From Corticium candelabrum (lineage: Eukaryota > Porifera > Homoscleromorpha > Homosclerophorida > Plakinidae): a stretch of 64,000 bases of DNA. Numbering within the stretch: position 1 is the stretch's first letter; the number at the start of each line of letters is the position of its first letter. The DNA lies in assembly GCF_963422355.1 (NCBI RefSeq), contig NC_085092.1, positions 7,711,466-7,775,465 of the forward strand. The letters are read 5' to 3'. Positions 52,976-64,000 of the stretch are shown here, one piece after another. The translations under genes and the position numbers were made by a program. A model generated the notes under the pieces. It was given only the letters and a program-made list of their open reading frames with translations. It was not told where the DNA came from and did no database searches.

Positions 52976-53610
52976 CATTCAAACTGTTTCTGGGTTTTAG
53001 ATAATTGCTGCAAACAGTAATGACGTCATATTGCACGGATACCCGGTACACAACATTCTAATTACATGCATTAATTAAAGTAGGTGGAGTCCCTCACTTT
53101 CGTTGACACAGATCTCAACAGATTGTCGACAAAACAACTAATTGAGCCCGACGCTCGAAGTCAGCGGCGTCTCTGTAATGTATACAGTATATGTGTATCA
53201 TTGTAATAGTACAATTTAGTGGCAAAATAAGGCAGATAAACATTGAAATATGGGCGTAACCTTTGTTAATTAACCACGCCTAAATGCCGTATTTACCATG
53301 CAATCTGCACATTAAACCGTGCTATACGTATTATAGACAAAAACACGACGTGTTGCTAGAGAACGTGCTCAAATTGCTGGACGAGAAAACGCAGCGTCTG
53401 CTTGAGTTCATGCATGCACGACTCTGACGATGCCCTATATTTGCTCTATCAGGTTTTGCTTGTTAGTAGTTTGTAACTGTTTCTACATCTCAAATTATTT
53501 GCTATAGAAACAGACACGCCTCCTTTTAACTCAAACGTATCTGCGTGATCTCTTCCAAAACTCTAGGTTTGTCACAATCTGCAACACCCAGACAGCTAGA
53601 GCTGATCAAG
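52976..53610. other. Spacer between genes 10 and 11
   Basis: Copy of 34530-35154 with few differences. No gene before the small ORF. Confidence 0.55.
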
Positions 53611-53751
53611 ATGGAGTCACGTGATGGGAGCTTTCTTCTCTCCTTTCACTCTCCTCCCACCATATGTAGAAAGCAGTCTGGGCTACCAATGTTAGTTGTT
53701 GTGGCAGTTGAACTTGAAGCCGCAGTTTTAGACGTGCAGTTGAAGCTGTAA
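53611..53751 (+). CDS. Candidate small ORF/exon, copy D (46 aa)
   Basis: Counterpart of copy B (MESRDGSFLLSF start), one or two residue differences. It ends in a TAA that is part of a GTAAGTAT donor-like word. Function unknown. Confidence 0.3.
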   Translation: MESRDGSFLLSFHSPPTICRKQSGLPMLVVVAVELEAAVLDVQLKL

Positions 53752-53774
53752 GTATCCGTTGTGTAGAGTTGTTT

Positions 53775-53846
53775 AGTCTCGCATGACCAGCCCCTCCCCT
53801 TTTCTATTGTTGGAAACTAGAAAAGGGAAGAGGCTGGCTACTGAGT
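53775..53846. mobile_element. Hairpin MITE copy downstream of gene 11
   Basis: Counterpart of 35319-35390 with the same short TTGTTGGAAAC loop. 53847-54188 is plain 3' flank. Confidence 0.6.
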
Positions 53847-54188
53847 AGCTATTTCTATCTAATATTGCAAAACTTATTGTCAGATTATCTCACTTATGAC
53901 TAATGTATATGAGCACAACAATTTGACTTAGGATTTGGGACGACAAAATAGTACTGGACAGTAATCTCTTAATTAGAATAATGTGTAAAACATCTGGACT
54001 AACAACAAGACAAGCGATACCTGTCTACACACTTTGTAGATTGAAATGGATCGTAACATACGTACAGGACAGATAAAACAAAACATCTATCCTGTAGCTA
54101 TATATTATTATACATAATTAATATGACAAAGTGCAACAACAAACAGTCAGAAGAAGCAAGTCTTTCTTTCTTGAATTAATTAGTTTGT

Positions 54189-55753
54189 TCAGCGGACGAA
54201 CATAAAGCCTTGCAGTTTAGAGTAGATACCAGTGTGTTTTCCACTATCACCAGTGTAGCCGTATAAGAGGCGCTTGTCGGCTATTGAATAGAATTGCAAA
54301 TAAGTGACTAGATTATTGGAATTGTAAAAGCTTACAGAAACGAGAAGATGTCCATAAAGACCCGCACTCATTATTGTCACGATTGTCAAATACTATAGCA
54401 GCAAACAAAGCAACAGTCAATTCTCCCAGTTAAACTGTATCGCAACAGCATATGCAGTCATTATCTCAGTACACATCTTTACCTTTGTGAGTATCCTGTG
54501 GAAATTGATATCCAACTGTTATTCCTTTGCAGTTTGACTCCCAAGTGTAAGGATAACTGTGAGATGTGATTATTCGTGCGCAGCTGCAACAACAAAACAT
54601 ATATTAGTAGAATAAATGCTTGTGAGCTTGTTCTGTACCTCGTTCCTCCACAATTAGATTGAAATCCTGCCGCACCTTGTGGAAGCTGTATAACGTACGC
54701 ACAAGGATTTGGATTAGCAATTGCAATGTAGCAACATAGAAACTATTTTATACTTGAAAAAACGTTGTGTATTTGTTAGGACCAACGTCAACTCTAAACG
54801 TTCCTAAACAACAAATACAACTATTTTATTTATATCTTTGTAAAAATATAACAATTTTTGCAATTGACAGTCAGTCAGACGAAAAAGTCTAGAAACCTTC
54901 GTCATCAGCGAGAGCTCTTATAATCCTGTCATCTAATTTCCTAGCAGGTATCACTCCATTTGTACGATGAACCACACAAACATCTCCTCCTCTGCATCTT
55001 GTACCCACAGAACCGCCTTGAAGATGTAAATGACTTTGAGAATTAATACCAACGACTAGAGTCCAACCACCACCTAATTGTAAAATAATGTTTATTTATA
55101 ATTAACTTTATAGACTTGTACCTCAAATATTACCGTAATTGGTCATGTCACAGTAAACATAAAAAACGTCACTTCCTGTTGGAATTGGCTTCACCCAATA
55201 ATAACCACTCGGAATTTTCTTTCTTCGCCTCATCAGATCAGCACAACTTCTAGCTGGATAAGATTTAGTTCCATCTGTTTACAACAAACCAGATTCTAAA
55301 CAACTGCCATTGTTTCGTGTAATGTTACTCTAGCTAATACATGCAACAGACTATGCACACCTCTGTTTAGTGAATGCGCATAAACATTGATGAAATCTTA
55401 CATGTCACTGCGCTTGCACAAACAGGACTGTCGTTGTCTCCTGCAAGAAGGCATCGCAGTAAACGAGTTTGGTCGTCCAAAGAAGCTTGCAGTTTGCTGA
55501 TTGCAGTGCTGGTGCAGCTAGTCTCATCAGATTGACTCATAGCCACAGCTGATGTAACTGCAATGACGTAACCGTATTACAACTATACACATGTTCGATC
55601 GCATGTACAAAGCTACTAGATCGTATTATTGCATGCACAATGCTTGACAAGTCTAGAGCTAACAAGAGATTGAGGGTGCACTGTATATATACACAATGTC
55701 TTATCCAGTAATGTGCTTGCCAGACAGGCGACGCATATGTTCCAAAGAGCCAT
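54189..55753 (-). CDS. Array gene 11: secreted fibrinogen-like protein
   Basis: Exons: 55705-55753, 55402-55557, 55134-55274, 54897-55073, 54754-54803, 54639-54685, 54483-54583, 54336-54392, 54189-54307; lengths equal gene 5, its partner 18.5 kb away. The normal first donor GTAAG is mutated to ATAAG. A downstream GTATAT, 12 bases further on, would keep the phase and add four residues (giving LLDKTLF at the leader end), so a 302-residue product is possible; otherwise the gene is silent. The upstream TATA motif is also altered (GTACACATATAGCAGC near 55837-55858). Confidence 0.65.
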
Positions 55754-55858
55754 TCCGGACTGCAGAATTACGAGACAGTATACACTGTTTGTTATCACAC
55801 AGTCACGCAGAACAAATGCTGCAACTGCTGCGAGTGTGCTGCTATATGTGTACTTGCA

Positions 55859-56540
55859 ACCATCTACATTGGTTATGCATGGTCCGCGTTTTAGACATGA
55901 AAGCTTCCGCATTCATGATTGACTAGACAGGATTCAGGCATGATTGACTAGCTATAGGCAAGAGTGGTATACGCCTAAAATTAAGCATTATATGACACGG
56001 TATACGGAAACACCGCATTTCACAACTTGACCTCTCTAAACAGTACTGGAACCGGTAAACTACACTAAACCGCATACATTATGTATAAAGTCTTGCGTCT
56101 AATCTCGGTCATTCAACTGTTTCCTACCCTATAGTATATAATATGTTATTTTATATTGTAGCTACCTGCATGCATGACCCAGCTAGCTGCCACGCTAGCG
56201 TCACAATCGTAACTTCTGGATAGAAGCACTAAAGTGCTCAATCTATGAATGATAATCTCTCTAGGTTACAAGGATGCATACCGTATATGGTGAGTTATGT
56301 GATACAAGGTCACGTAAACGTTACTAGACACACAAGCCAAGACAAATACACAGTTCAGTAGCGTAGGAAGAAGTTCACGAGCGGGGAGAGGGTGTACAGT
56401 GGATGTCATCACGATTAGAAGCAAAAACTATTGCCAGCATGTAAACAAATTTGCAAAAGTTACTGGCACAGAAAATTTAAATTCCTACACTGAGAGAGGA
56501 AGCTTTAGCCCCTAGTCCCCCACTTCCTAAAACGGTGCAG
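55859..56540. repeat. Upstream spacer of gene 11
   Basis: Diverged copy of 37401-38008 with an extra 40-bp piece (ATATGACACGGTATACGG) near 55989-56030. No gene recognised. Confidence 0.55.
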
Positions 56541-57095
56541 TTTAGCTTCGCCCAAGACGCAGTGTGGATTGCAGCCCCGGATGTGCCGCCATCAGCACTA
56601 CGTCTAGTTCGGTAACGCCTCTTGCGGTCACTGCTAATCATGTCCCTTATTAGTGTCAGTTACAAGTGTACTTCGTCGGCGTAGTAGATTACAGGAGTCG
56701 ACTGTAGCATGAGATCTTGCAGACAGCAGTCCAATGCATTGCAGTAGAAGCCTAGGACGCATTGCAGCTTCAACTGGAAATCTGTGTACGCGTGAAAAGG
56801 CGTATGATGCACTGCAAGTGCCATTTCCGATCTGCCATTTTACCGCTACGCTCCCTAACGTAGCTGCAATCTCTTACCAACGCTCGACAATGGCCTAAAA
56901 TCGCAATGTCGACAAGTACAAAGGCTAGAACAACGCCAAAGCGCAATCGAAAGCTCAGTTACTAGCTAATATCACTTTAGTATGACACGCGCTAAAGAAT
57001 TTGATTACATATTACTTCCGCCCAGAAAGGCGGTACCGAACCAGACGTAGTGGTGATGGCGGCGCATCCGGAGCTGCAATCCACACTGCGTCTGG
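56541..57095. mobile_element. Foldback MITE, second complete 555-bp copy
   Basis: Inverted arms (AGACGCAGTGTGGATTGCAG ... GTAACGCC and its inverse ending CTGCGTCTGGGG). Same family as 38009-38563 and the truncated copy at 7094. Confidence 0.65.
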
Positions 57096-58026
57096 GGCGA
57101 GGATAAGTGCAGTTGGCTGAGAAAGAACAAGCAGTCTTTGTGTCAAATAGATCTTTTTGCATCCAAATGTATACGAGAAACACAGTAGAGTACGCATACT
57201 GTTGCGAAAGAACGGAGAGTAGACTGATAGGTGCAGGTGCACCTCTAGCCCTTACTGTAACGGCTAGTGCGTGGACGTACGCGGAGTACATTATACCGCC
57301 CACATTCGTGTATCGATCCGCCCCACTTGACCGTCGAGTCGGTCGTCGAGTCGTTGGTCTACAGCGGTACGTATTACTATAACCCTAGCGCATGCGCGCC
57401 TCCAATTGATAGGCCAGGTCATTTATTTCCTTCTATTGGCAATAATTTAATAACTTTTCTATTTAAATTCCGATTGATATCAAACTTAGTTAACAAATCT
57501 AAACAAATTATTTAACTCATATCGTATTGTTATTTTTTCTAAAGATAGAAGTTTTCGATAACATATGACGATTTCTCTCTAGTGGCAATATTTCCTTCTG
57601 TACGCACAAAATGTACTGGCAATAATAACAGGTATGATGACATTGGTGGCTTGACAATGCAGACTGTCCTTTAATTGGCGAGCGTGGCGAGGCTTCTAAT
57701 CCGGGTAGACGTGGGAAGACTAGACAGTACCGGAGGGCTAGTAGATGCCAACAGAGTGAGCTTGTCAGCAGAGAATTAAAATTCAGCAGTTTCCGTTAAT
57801 AACCGTTGCTGAGTCAAATAAAGGTCAACGAATTGGGGGCCGTACGATATTTCCTTCCAACTCTCTCTCTCATGACATTATTACCTGCAGACTGCTGCTG
57901 CACAGAAAAACAACTGTCCGACGAAAGGAGCGTTACCTCAACTCAATGACCGTGCGCTATCTCTCCTGGAGAGTAGCAAACGGAGACAGTGATAGTGTTG
58001 TTGTGTTAGCGAGTCATCTATAAACC
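57096..58026. other. Spacer spanning the end of the large duplication
   Basis: 57096-57674 copies 38564-39143; after GACTGTCCTTTAAT the sequence is unique. A short CTCTCTCTC run lies at 57862. No gene seen. Confidence 0.5.
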
Positions 58027-58904
58027 TAGCCTCGGCCTCCCAGACCCCTGTAGCGCCGATTCAAAATCGTCCTCCACGGGTCTGGGATGGTACCGCCTCT
58101 TCTCAATATATTGCGGTTGGTCCTAGGACCAGCATTAGTGTTCAGTTTCATAAATGCATACCTTTCCAATTACGACCGTAATACAAGAACGACGAAGACA
58201 TGTCCCGCTAAAGCATCGTGTCGCATCCCGCTGCACGGGTACCTTTGTGTTTACAGTAGCTACGGTTTTATCATTTGTGTGTTAGTAGGGAACGCAAACG
58301 GGACGTTAGGAAACACTTTCTTTTACTAGTGATGCCGTGGACGCGATCGGCATGTGTCTGATCGCCTTGAATCCGCTGCGAGCAGCTGATAGTCGCGCGT
58401 GGAGCCGCGAATTCGCGATGAAAATTCGCGATGCGCGCATCCGCTATGACTCGATCGTCCGGATTCGATGTGACTTGCCGCGAAATCGCGACAAAACTTC
58501 GCCGTGAATTCTCTGCAAGACTTTGTCTAGTAGACGTGATCATGAAGTCGTTGAGCATGCAGCTGGCTGGCTAGTAAGCATCGATTCGAACAAACGGCTC
58601 TACTAGGTGTCGTTGCTGCCGTTGACAGGCGCAGAATACAAACCACGACGTGTAGGACGTGAGTTTGCGTGAAGAGCGCACTACAAGTCGTCGTTTGTGT
58701 ACAGTGTAGTCTTTGGTAGACAGCAGATATGCATGAGATGTCTTCGTTGATTACAGCTGTAATTGGGAAGGTATGCATTATAAAACTGAACACTAATGCT
58801 GGTCCTAGGACCAACCGCAATATATTGAGAAGAGGCGGTACCATCCCAGACCCGTGGAGGACGATTTTGAATCGGCGCTACACGGGTCTGGGAAGCCGAG
58901 GCTA
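58027..58904. mobile_element. Mutator-like foldback element, 878 bp
   Basis: Inverted arms of about 180 bp (58027-58205 and 58727-58904), ends TAGCCTCGGC...GCCGAGGCTA, flanked by an exact 9-bp direct repeat CTATAAACC (58018-58026 and 58905-58913). Long terminal repeats plus a 9-bp duplication fit Mutator-like elements. The interior contains ATTCGCGATG/CGCGAATT palindromic words and no transposase. Confidence 0.78.
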
Positions 58905-58913
58905 CTATAAACC

Positions 58914-59725
58914 AATCTCAGATGCGAAGTTGCAGTATTGCCTTTGCATTTTCATGGGAGAGGTCGTGTCCGGTGAATGATGGCGGTGTCTACTGAACGG
59001 GGTCGCAAAGAAGGATCACGTTTACCGTCCTAGCATAACCGTTTCAAGCCTTTGAAAGTCCCGCGTCTGGAATCACAGTCTCTACTAATCCTTCTTACTG
59101 CGGGCTTTAGCAAAGCTCAGTCTTACTTCGTTTACTTCTTGCACGGCTGTCCGATGATTGATGGTGTCCGATAACAGGGGCGTCGCTCTAGTACGGGACA
59201 AATTGAGGATCGTACCTGTAAAATTGATATCAACAAATTGTTTGATGCAGTTGAAAAGAGACCAATTGACATTCATAGATCACGACGCTCTAATTGTAAG
59301 AGCTATTCAGAATAAAGAAAACGAAAGACTGGACACCTCATGGCGTAGCACTTTGGCTTCAAGACTAGATGCATGCAGTATCTCTACAATATACTTTACC
59401 GAGTGGTTGAAATATGACAATGATGGATTACTTAAAATTTATTTATATATATTGCAAAACTTATTGTCAGATTACCTCGCTCACTCTATCTGTAAAAGCA
59501 CAGTAATTTGAGACAACAAAATTCTGTAGGAAATCAATCTCAGACTAGCAATCAGAGCAACAATACAAGCGAGAGCTTTCTAGACACTTGTAGACTGCAA
59601 AACATCCTAGACACGTACAGCACAGATAAAACGAGAAATTAATAAAGTATAGATAGACTAAAGAGCAACAAAAAACAGGTAAAACCAGTCTTTTCTTGAA
59701 CGGCATTTAATTATAATTAGTTTGT
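58914..59725. other. Spacer and 3' flank of gene 12
   Basis: 58914-59190 is unique. From 59195 the sequence copies the 3' flank of genes 1 and 3 (ATTGATATCAACAAATTG, CACGACGCTCTAATTG). The retroelement remnant is absent here, so 59405-59460 shows the uninverted reference spacer. No gene. Confidence 0.55.
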
Positions 59726-61729
59726 TCAGCGGACGTACATAAAGCCTTGCAGTTTAGAGTAGATACCAGTGTGTTTTCCATCATCACCAGTGTAGCCGTA
59801 TAAGACACGCTTGTCAGCTAATGAATAAATTTGCAAATAAGTGACTAGAATATTTGAAACTGTAAAAGCTTACAGTGACGAGAAGATGACCATAAAGACC
59901 CGCACTCTTGGTTGTCATGATTGTCAAATACTAGCAGCAAACAAAGTAACAGTCACTTCTCGGCAGTTTAACTGTATACATTGCAGCAGCAGACAGTCAT
60001 TATCTCAACAGTACTACAAAGCCTTACCTTTGTGACTACTGCTAGCTATTTTATATCCAACTGTTATTCCTCTGCAGTTTGACTCCCATTTGTAAGGATA
60101 ACTGTGAGATGTAATTATTCGTGCACAGCTGCAACAACAAAATGTGTATTAGTAAAACAAAGCACCAACTACATGCTTGTAAGCTTGTTAACTTAGTTAC
60201 CTCGTTCCTCCGCAATTAGATTGAAAACCTGCTGAACCATGTGGAAGCTGTAACGTACGTACAATCAATTACGTAAGGATTTGGATTAACAATTGCAATA
60301 TTGCAATATAAACTATTTTATACTTGATAAAACGTTGTGTATTTGCTAGGACCAACGTCAACTCTAAACGTTCCTAGACAACAAACACAACTGATAAATA
60401 CTATTATTATATATCTTAATTATTTAACAAAGCGAACCTTCGTTATCAGCGAGAGCTCTTATAATCCTGTCATCTAATTTCCTCGCAGGTATCACTCCAT
60501 TTGTACGATGAACCACACAAACATCTCCTCCTCTGCATCTTGTACCCACAGAGCCGCCTTGAAGATGTAGACGATTTTGAGAATTAATACCAACAACTAG
60601 AGTCCAACCACCACCTAATTGTAAAGTAATGTTTATTTATAATTAACTTTCTATACTTGTACCTCAAATATTTACCGTAATTGGTCATGTCACAGTAAAC
60701 ATGAAAAACGTCATTTCCTGTTGGAATTGGCTTTACCCAATAATAACCACTCGGAATTTTTTTGCTTCGCCTCAACAGATCAGCACAACTTCTAGCTGGA
60801 TGAGCTCTAGTTCCATCTGTTACAACAAACAACAACTGCTGTTGTATCGTCTAGAGTTACTCTAGCTATATGCAACAGACCATGCACACCTCTGTGTGTA
60901 GTGAATGCGCATAAAAATTGATTGATGAAACCTTACATGTCACAGCGCTTGCACAAACAGGACTGTCGTTGTCTCCCGCAAGAAGGCATCGCAGTAAACG
61001 AGCTTGGTCGTCCAAAGAAGCTTGCAGTTTCAGTATTGCACTACTGGTGCAGCCAGTTGCATCAGATTGAGTTGTAGCTGGTGTAACTAGTAAGAGATAA
61101 AGTATAAGTAGCACAGCTCTAGACATGCATCTTTGAGCTATAGCGTCATACAACTCTGCATGAAAAGTGCATGCTATAATGCTTGACAAACGTAGAGCTG
61201 GAGCGTATACAAACAATATCGTACCGGTACCCAGTATAATGTGGTAGTGCTGGCGACGAAGAATCCGCAAATAAATTCTATAACATGCCATACTTGAAAA
61301 GCCATAATTTCGTAGTGCAGATCGCAAGATAGTATTATTAACCATGCAGTAAACAAAGGCTGTAACTGTTGAGATGAGAATGTGTTGCCTAGTCCTAAAT
61401 ATGTACATGCAATCCAACGGTGGCTGTGCAGTCCGCGTACACATAAGAGCTTCGCAGTTGCATGACTCTATAGCTCGCCTAAGCCTCTATACAGTTGCAT
61501 GTGACTTCATAAAATTTCTACTGACTCTACTGACTCTATTTACTCTACTGACTCTACTGACTCTATTTACTCTACTGACTCTACCGACTCTATTTACTCT
61601 ACTGACTCTACTGACTCTACTGACTTGACTCTACATGCATGTTGTGGACACCAACGCATTCACTAAAAGCTTGATCTTACCCAGTAATGCGCTGGCTACC
61701 AATGCGACACAGTTGTACCAAAGAGTCAT
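59726..61729 (-). CDS. Array gene 12: secreted fibrinogen-like protein, 296 aa
   Basis: Exons: 61681-61729, 60937-61086, 60676-60816, 60438-60614, 60324-60373, 60201-60247, 60028-60128, 59874-59930, 59726-59844 (891 nt). Leader MTLWYN-type with a TATA motif at 61812-61829. Alternative unspliced start at 61126 (MSRAVLLILYLLLVTP) and a leader-like exon at 61231-61305, as in genes 4 and 10. The 3' half resembles genes 1-3 (29-nt last intron, GNSK-type exon 8) while the 5' half resembles genes 4 and 10, another sign of exchange. Intron 1 contains a 27-bp tandem repeat. No lesion seen. Confidence 0.77.
61517..61632. repeat. 27-bp tandem repeat in gene 12 intron 1
   Basis: Units built from CTACTGACT, CTACTGACT, CTATTTACT repeat about four times. 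Genes 4 and 10 have only one or two CTACTGACT words at this site. Confidence 0.9.
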
Positions 61730-61811
61730 TCTTCCTCCTAGACAGTAGATACAAGTTGACCTCACCAGACAGTCACATGCACCGAAGAGCAATGCAGTAG
61801 GGGCTAATCCT

Positions 61812-61829
61812 GTTGCTTATATACTTGCC
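61812..61829 (-). promoter_or_regulatory. TATA-type core promoter of gene 12
   Basis: GGCAAGTATATAAGCAAC on the minus strand, the same as upstream of genes 4 and 10. Confidence 0.5.
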
Positions 61830-63173
61830 ATTCAAACACTGTTTCTGGGGTTTAGATAATTGCTGCAAACAGGAATGACGTCATATCACACGGATACCCG
61901 GTACACGACATTCTAGATCGATTACTTGGATTCTAGTAGGTGGAGTCCATCACTTTCGTTGACACGAGATCTCAACAGATTGTCGACAAAACAACTAATT
62001 GAGCCTGACGCTTGAAGTCAGCGATGTCTCTGTAATGTATACAGTATATGTGTATGATTGTAATAGTACAATTTGGTGGTAAAATAAGGCAGATAAACAT
62101 TGAAATATGGGCGTAACCTGAGTAATTAACCACGCCTAAATGCCGTATTACCGTGCAATGTGCACGATTATACGTATTTTAGACAAGAACACGACGTGTT
62201 GCTAGAGAACGCGCTCAAATTGCTGGACGAAAAAACGCAGCGTCTGCTTGAATCCACGACTCTGACGACGCCCCCTATTTATGTTACTAGGTTTTACTTG
62301 GTAAATAGTAGTTTGTAACTGTTTCTACATTTAAATTATTGCTATAGAAACAGACACGCTTCCTTTTTAATTAAAAGAGGTTTTTTATGAAAAACGGAAA
62401 CAGGAGATTGTATGACGCATGCGCGTGTGTGTAGGATCTTGCTACAGGTAAGAACGACGTCTGTTGTGTTATTGCATAGCGTAAAGAAAGCATAGGGGGT
62501 TGCCAGGATGTTTGGCATACCGCATCTCTCTAGACTCATAGGCAGTTTCAATGCGGATGTGAAAACCAATCCTACTTGTCAGTAGGGAAATCCCCCGTCC
62601 CCACACACCATCACAGTCTCGCGTGGCCAGACCTCTGCTGTAACGACTGTTTCAAATGTGTTGAAGTTGTACGCTTCGCAATGGCGATTCTAGGAAGATT
62701 TACAACACACCAAATACGAAAACCATGCAAAACTATCAATACTGTGTTTTTATCCAAAATAATTTGCAAAAAATTTTTAGATTGATGTGGAGTGTTTGTC
62801 TAGATGAGATAGACGCTGTTTGACACCGCGTTGATTGTTCCGATATTTTAAGATATTAGTAAAAGTCGGTTCCAAACGCAAGAAAACGCAAGAAATTGCC
62901 CATTTCTTGCGTCTGAAACGGGCACAACGGTTTTCTCGCATAGTGGCAAAACGCACAATCTTGGAAATAACGGAATGGTAATCAGTGATGAAGAATGAAA
63001 TGTTATGACAAAATTGTGAGAAAGGGCCCCTTTTCGGAAATCAATAATATAGATGCTCCAGATCGTTATCTAGAGGAAGCAACGATTTTGTATTTGGTAT
63101 ATTGATTTAGTTAGACATGCGTAAGAAGGGATGTAACTGTCGATATATCTCTAGTTAATCTGGATTATGGTGT
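61830..63173. other. Upstream region of gene 12 and unique spacer
   Basis: 61830-62365 copies the spacer upstream of genes 4 and 10 up to the GAAACAGACACGC word; the small ORF is not present afterwards. 62366-63173 is unique; a partial hairpin-family arm (AGTCTCGCGTGGCCAGACC) occurs near 62620. No gene recognised. Confidence 0.5.
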
Positions 63174-63843
63174 CAGACCTGCCAACCTAGCAGAATCAAA
63201 ATGCGTGAGTTTGCAGGAAAAAATGCGGGAGAATGCGTGAGTCTAACAATTTTTGACACGCCTACAATAGCTTTAATATCAATAAATTAAATCGTAGTAA
63301 GTGTTAAATAATATATAAACAGTTCACTTAGATAAGCAAAGTGCAACAAATGTAAAACACAGAACTTGTAGGTACTATACTGCCTATAAATAAATATAAG
63401 CCTAGACTAAATATAAGAACGAGATATACACATTCTCGCTGCTATAGTTGGGATGTTCTAGATTTTATTGTTTTGTGGCCCTCTTCGCTCGCTTTTCCAG
63501 CAATATGCAACTGATGTTACTCCTTGGTATACCCAGCCCCTCCCCTTTCCACTTCCGGGCAGTTTTGCCTGACTCCTTCTAGGTCAATGTTGGACCTAGA
63601 GACTCTGATTGTGACTAAGTATGTATGAAAGAGCCGGTTGAAAAGAGGAGCTGGCACATAGACAATGATATCAAGTATGTATTCATTAATTCATTAATTA
63701 AGTGTACATTTGTATGGTTACACAAAACAGGCACGCCCACCAATGGTCAGAATGCGGGAGATTTGATGCCAAATGCGAGTAGGCGGGAGAAGGCTCCCAA
63801 ATGCGGGAGTCTCCCGCTCAATGCGGGAGAGTTGGCAGCTCTG
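63174..63843. mobile_element. hAT-like MITE, 670 bp
   Basis: Inverted ends CAGACCTGCCAAC and GTTGGCAGCTCTG (CAG...CTG), with GCGGGAGA-rich subterminal words at the right end. Possible 8-bp duplication is blurred because the right flank is a TG tract. A hairpin-family fragment (CCCAGCCCCTCCCCTTTCC) lies inside at about 63531-63549. No transposase. Confidence 0.6.
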
Positions 63844-63844
63844 T

Positions 63845-63928
<84 letters not shown>

Positions 63929-63937
63929 GTGTGTGTC

Positions 63938-63984
<47 letters not shown>
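63844..63984. repeat. (TG)n microsatellite
   Basis: About 140 bp of TG with one TACTG and one CACTG interruption. Confidence 0.96.
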
Positions 63985-63986
<2 letters not shown>

Positions 63987-64000
63987 CGCGTTCTTGCACA

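Noticed and set aside
58087-58844. Paired frames with the same start (MVPPLLNILRLVLGP) on opposite strands
   Set aside because: They are the two inverted arms of the Mutator-like element read in the same relative frame, not two genes.

Overview
The window is eukaryotic and looks like an invertebrate genome, possibly a sponge or another early-branching marine animal (inferred; no marker gene settles it). It has no operons, many short GT-AG introns, long (CA)n/(TG)n tracts and metazoan-type mobile elements: BEL/Pao, Ty3/gypsy, hAT, a Kolobok-like element, a Mutator-like element and several MITE families. By eye the DNA is AT-rich outside the transposon coding parts.

The main content is a tandem array of 12 related genes, all on the minus strand, at about 4.8-6.4, 15.7-17.3, 26.7-28.5, 32.6-34.4, 35.7-37.3, 39.6-41.1, 42.3-42.9, 43.7-45.7, 47.2-49.2, 50.9-52.9, 54.2-55.8 and 59.7-61.7 kb. 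I rebuilt the exons by hand from splice signals and phase. A complete copy has nine coding exons (49, 147-156, 141, 177, 50, 47, 101, 57 and 110-119 nt) and encodes a secreted protein of about 293-298 residues. The protein has a signal peptide, a short helical Cys-containing segment, a module like the N-terminal part of a fibrinogen-related domain (SCADLL, SGYYWVKP, VYCDM, GGGWTLV), and a conserved Cys-rich C-terminal half I cannot name. Genes 1, 3, 4, 5, 8, 10, 11 and 12 look intact; gene 11 has a mutated first donor site. Gene 2 has a late nonsense codon. Genes 6, 7 and 9 are broken.

Layout: 0-4.1 kb is spacer with microsatellites and a repeat block also seen near 22-26 kb. Gene 1 and its spacer follow, then a decayed but structurally full-length BEL/Pao retrotransposon (8550-14868), then gene 2 with a 21-bp minisatellite upstream. 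From 18.8 to 25.2 kb there is a transposon-rich interval: a Kolobok-like element with THAP and P2RX7_C-like coding pieces, a Harbinger-like MITE, a hAT transposase tail and a 2.15-kb near-palindrome. From 26 kb the array is dense. A higher-order unit of about 18.4 kb is duplicated: 31.5-39.1 kb matches 49.9-57.7 kb, and gene 3 matches gene 8. The first copy lost a gene-9-like member, and a truncated Ty3/gypsy fragment now sits there. The window ends with a Mutator-like foldback element, gene 12, a hAT-like MITE and a TG tract.

The genes appear to act as a family rather than a pathway: near-identical secreted proteins, probably from similar TATA promoters (a TATATAAGCAAC-like motif about 80 nt upstream of the ATG in most copies). 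Unequal crossing-over, gene conversion and transposon insertion are visibly diversifying them. A secreted recognition or matrix role is inference only.
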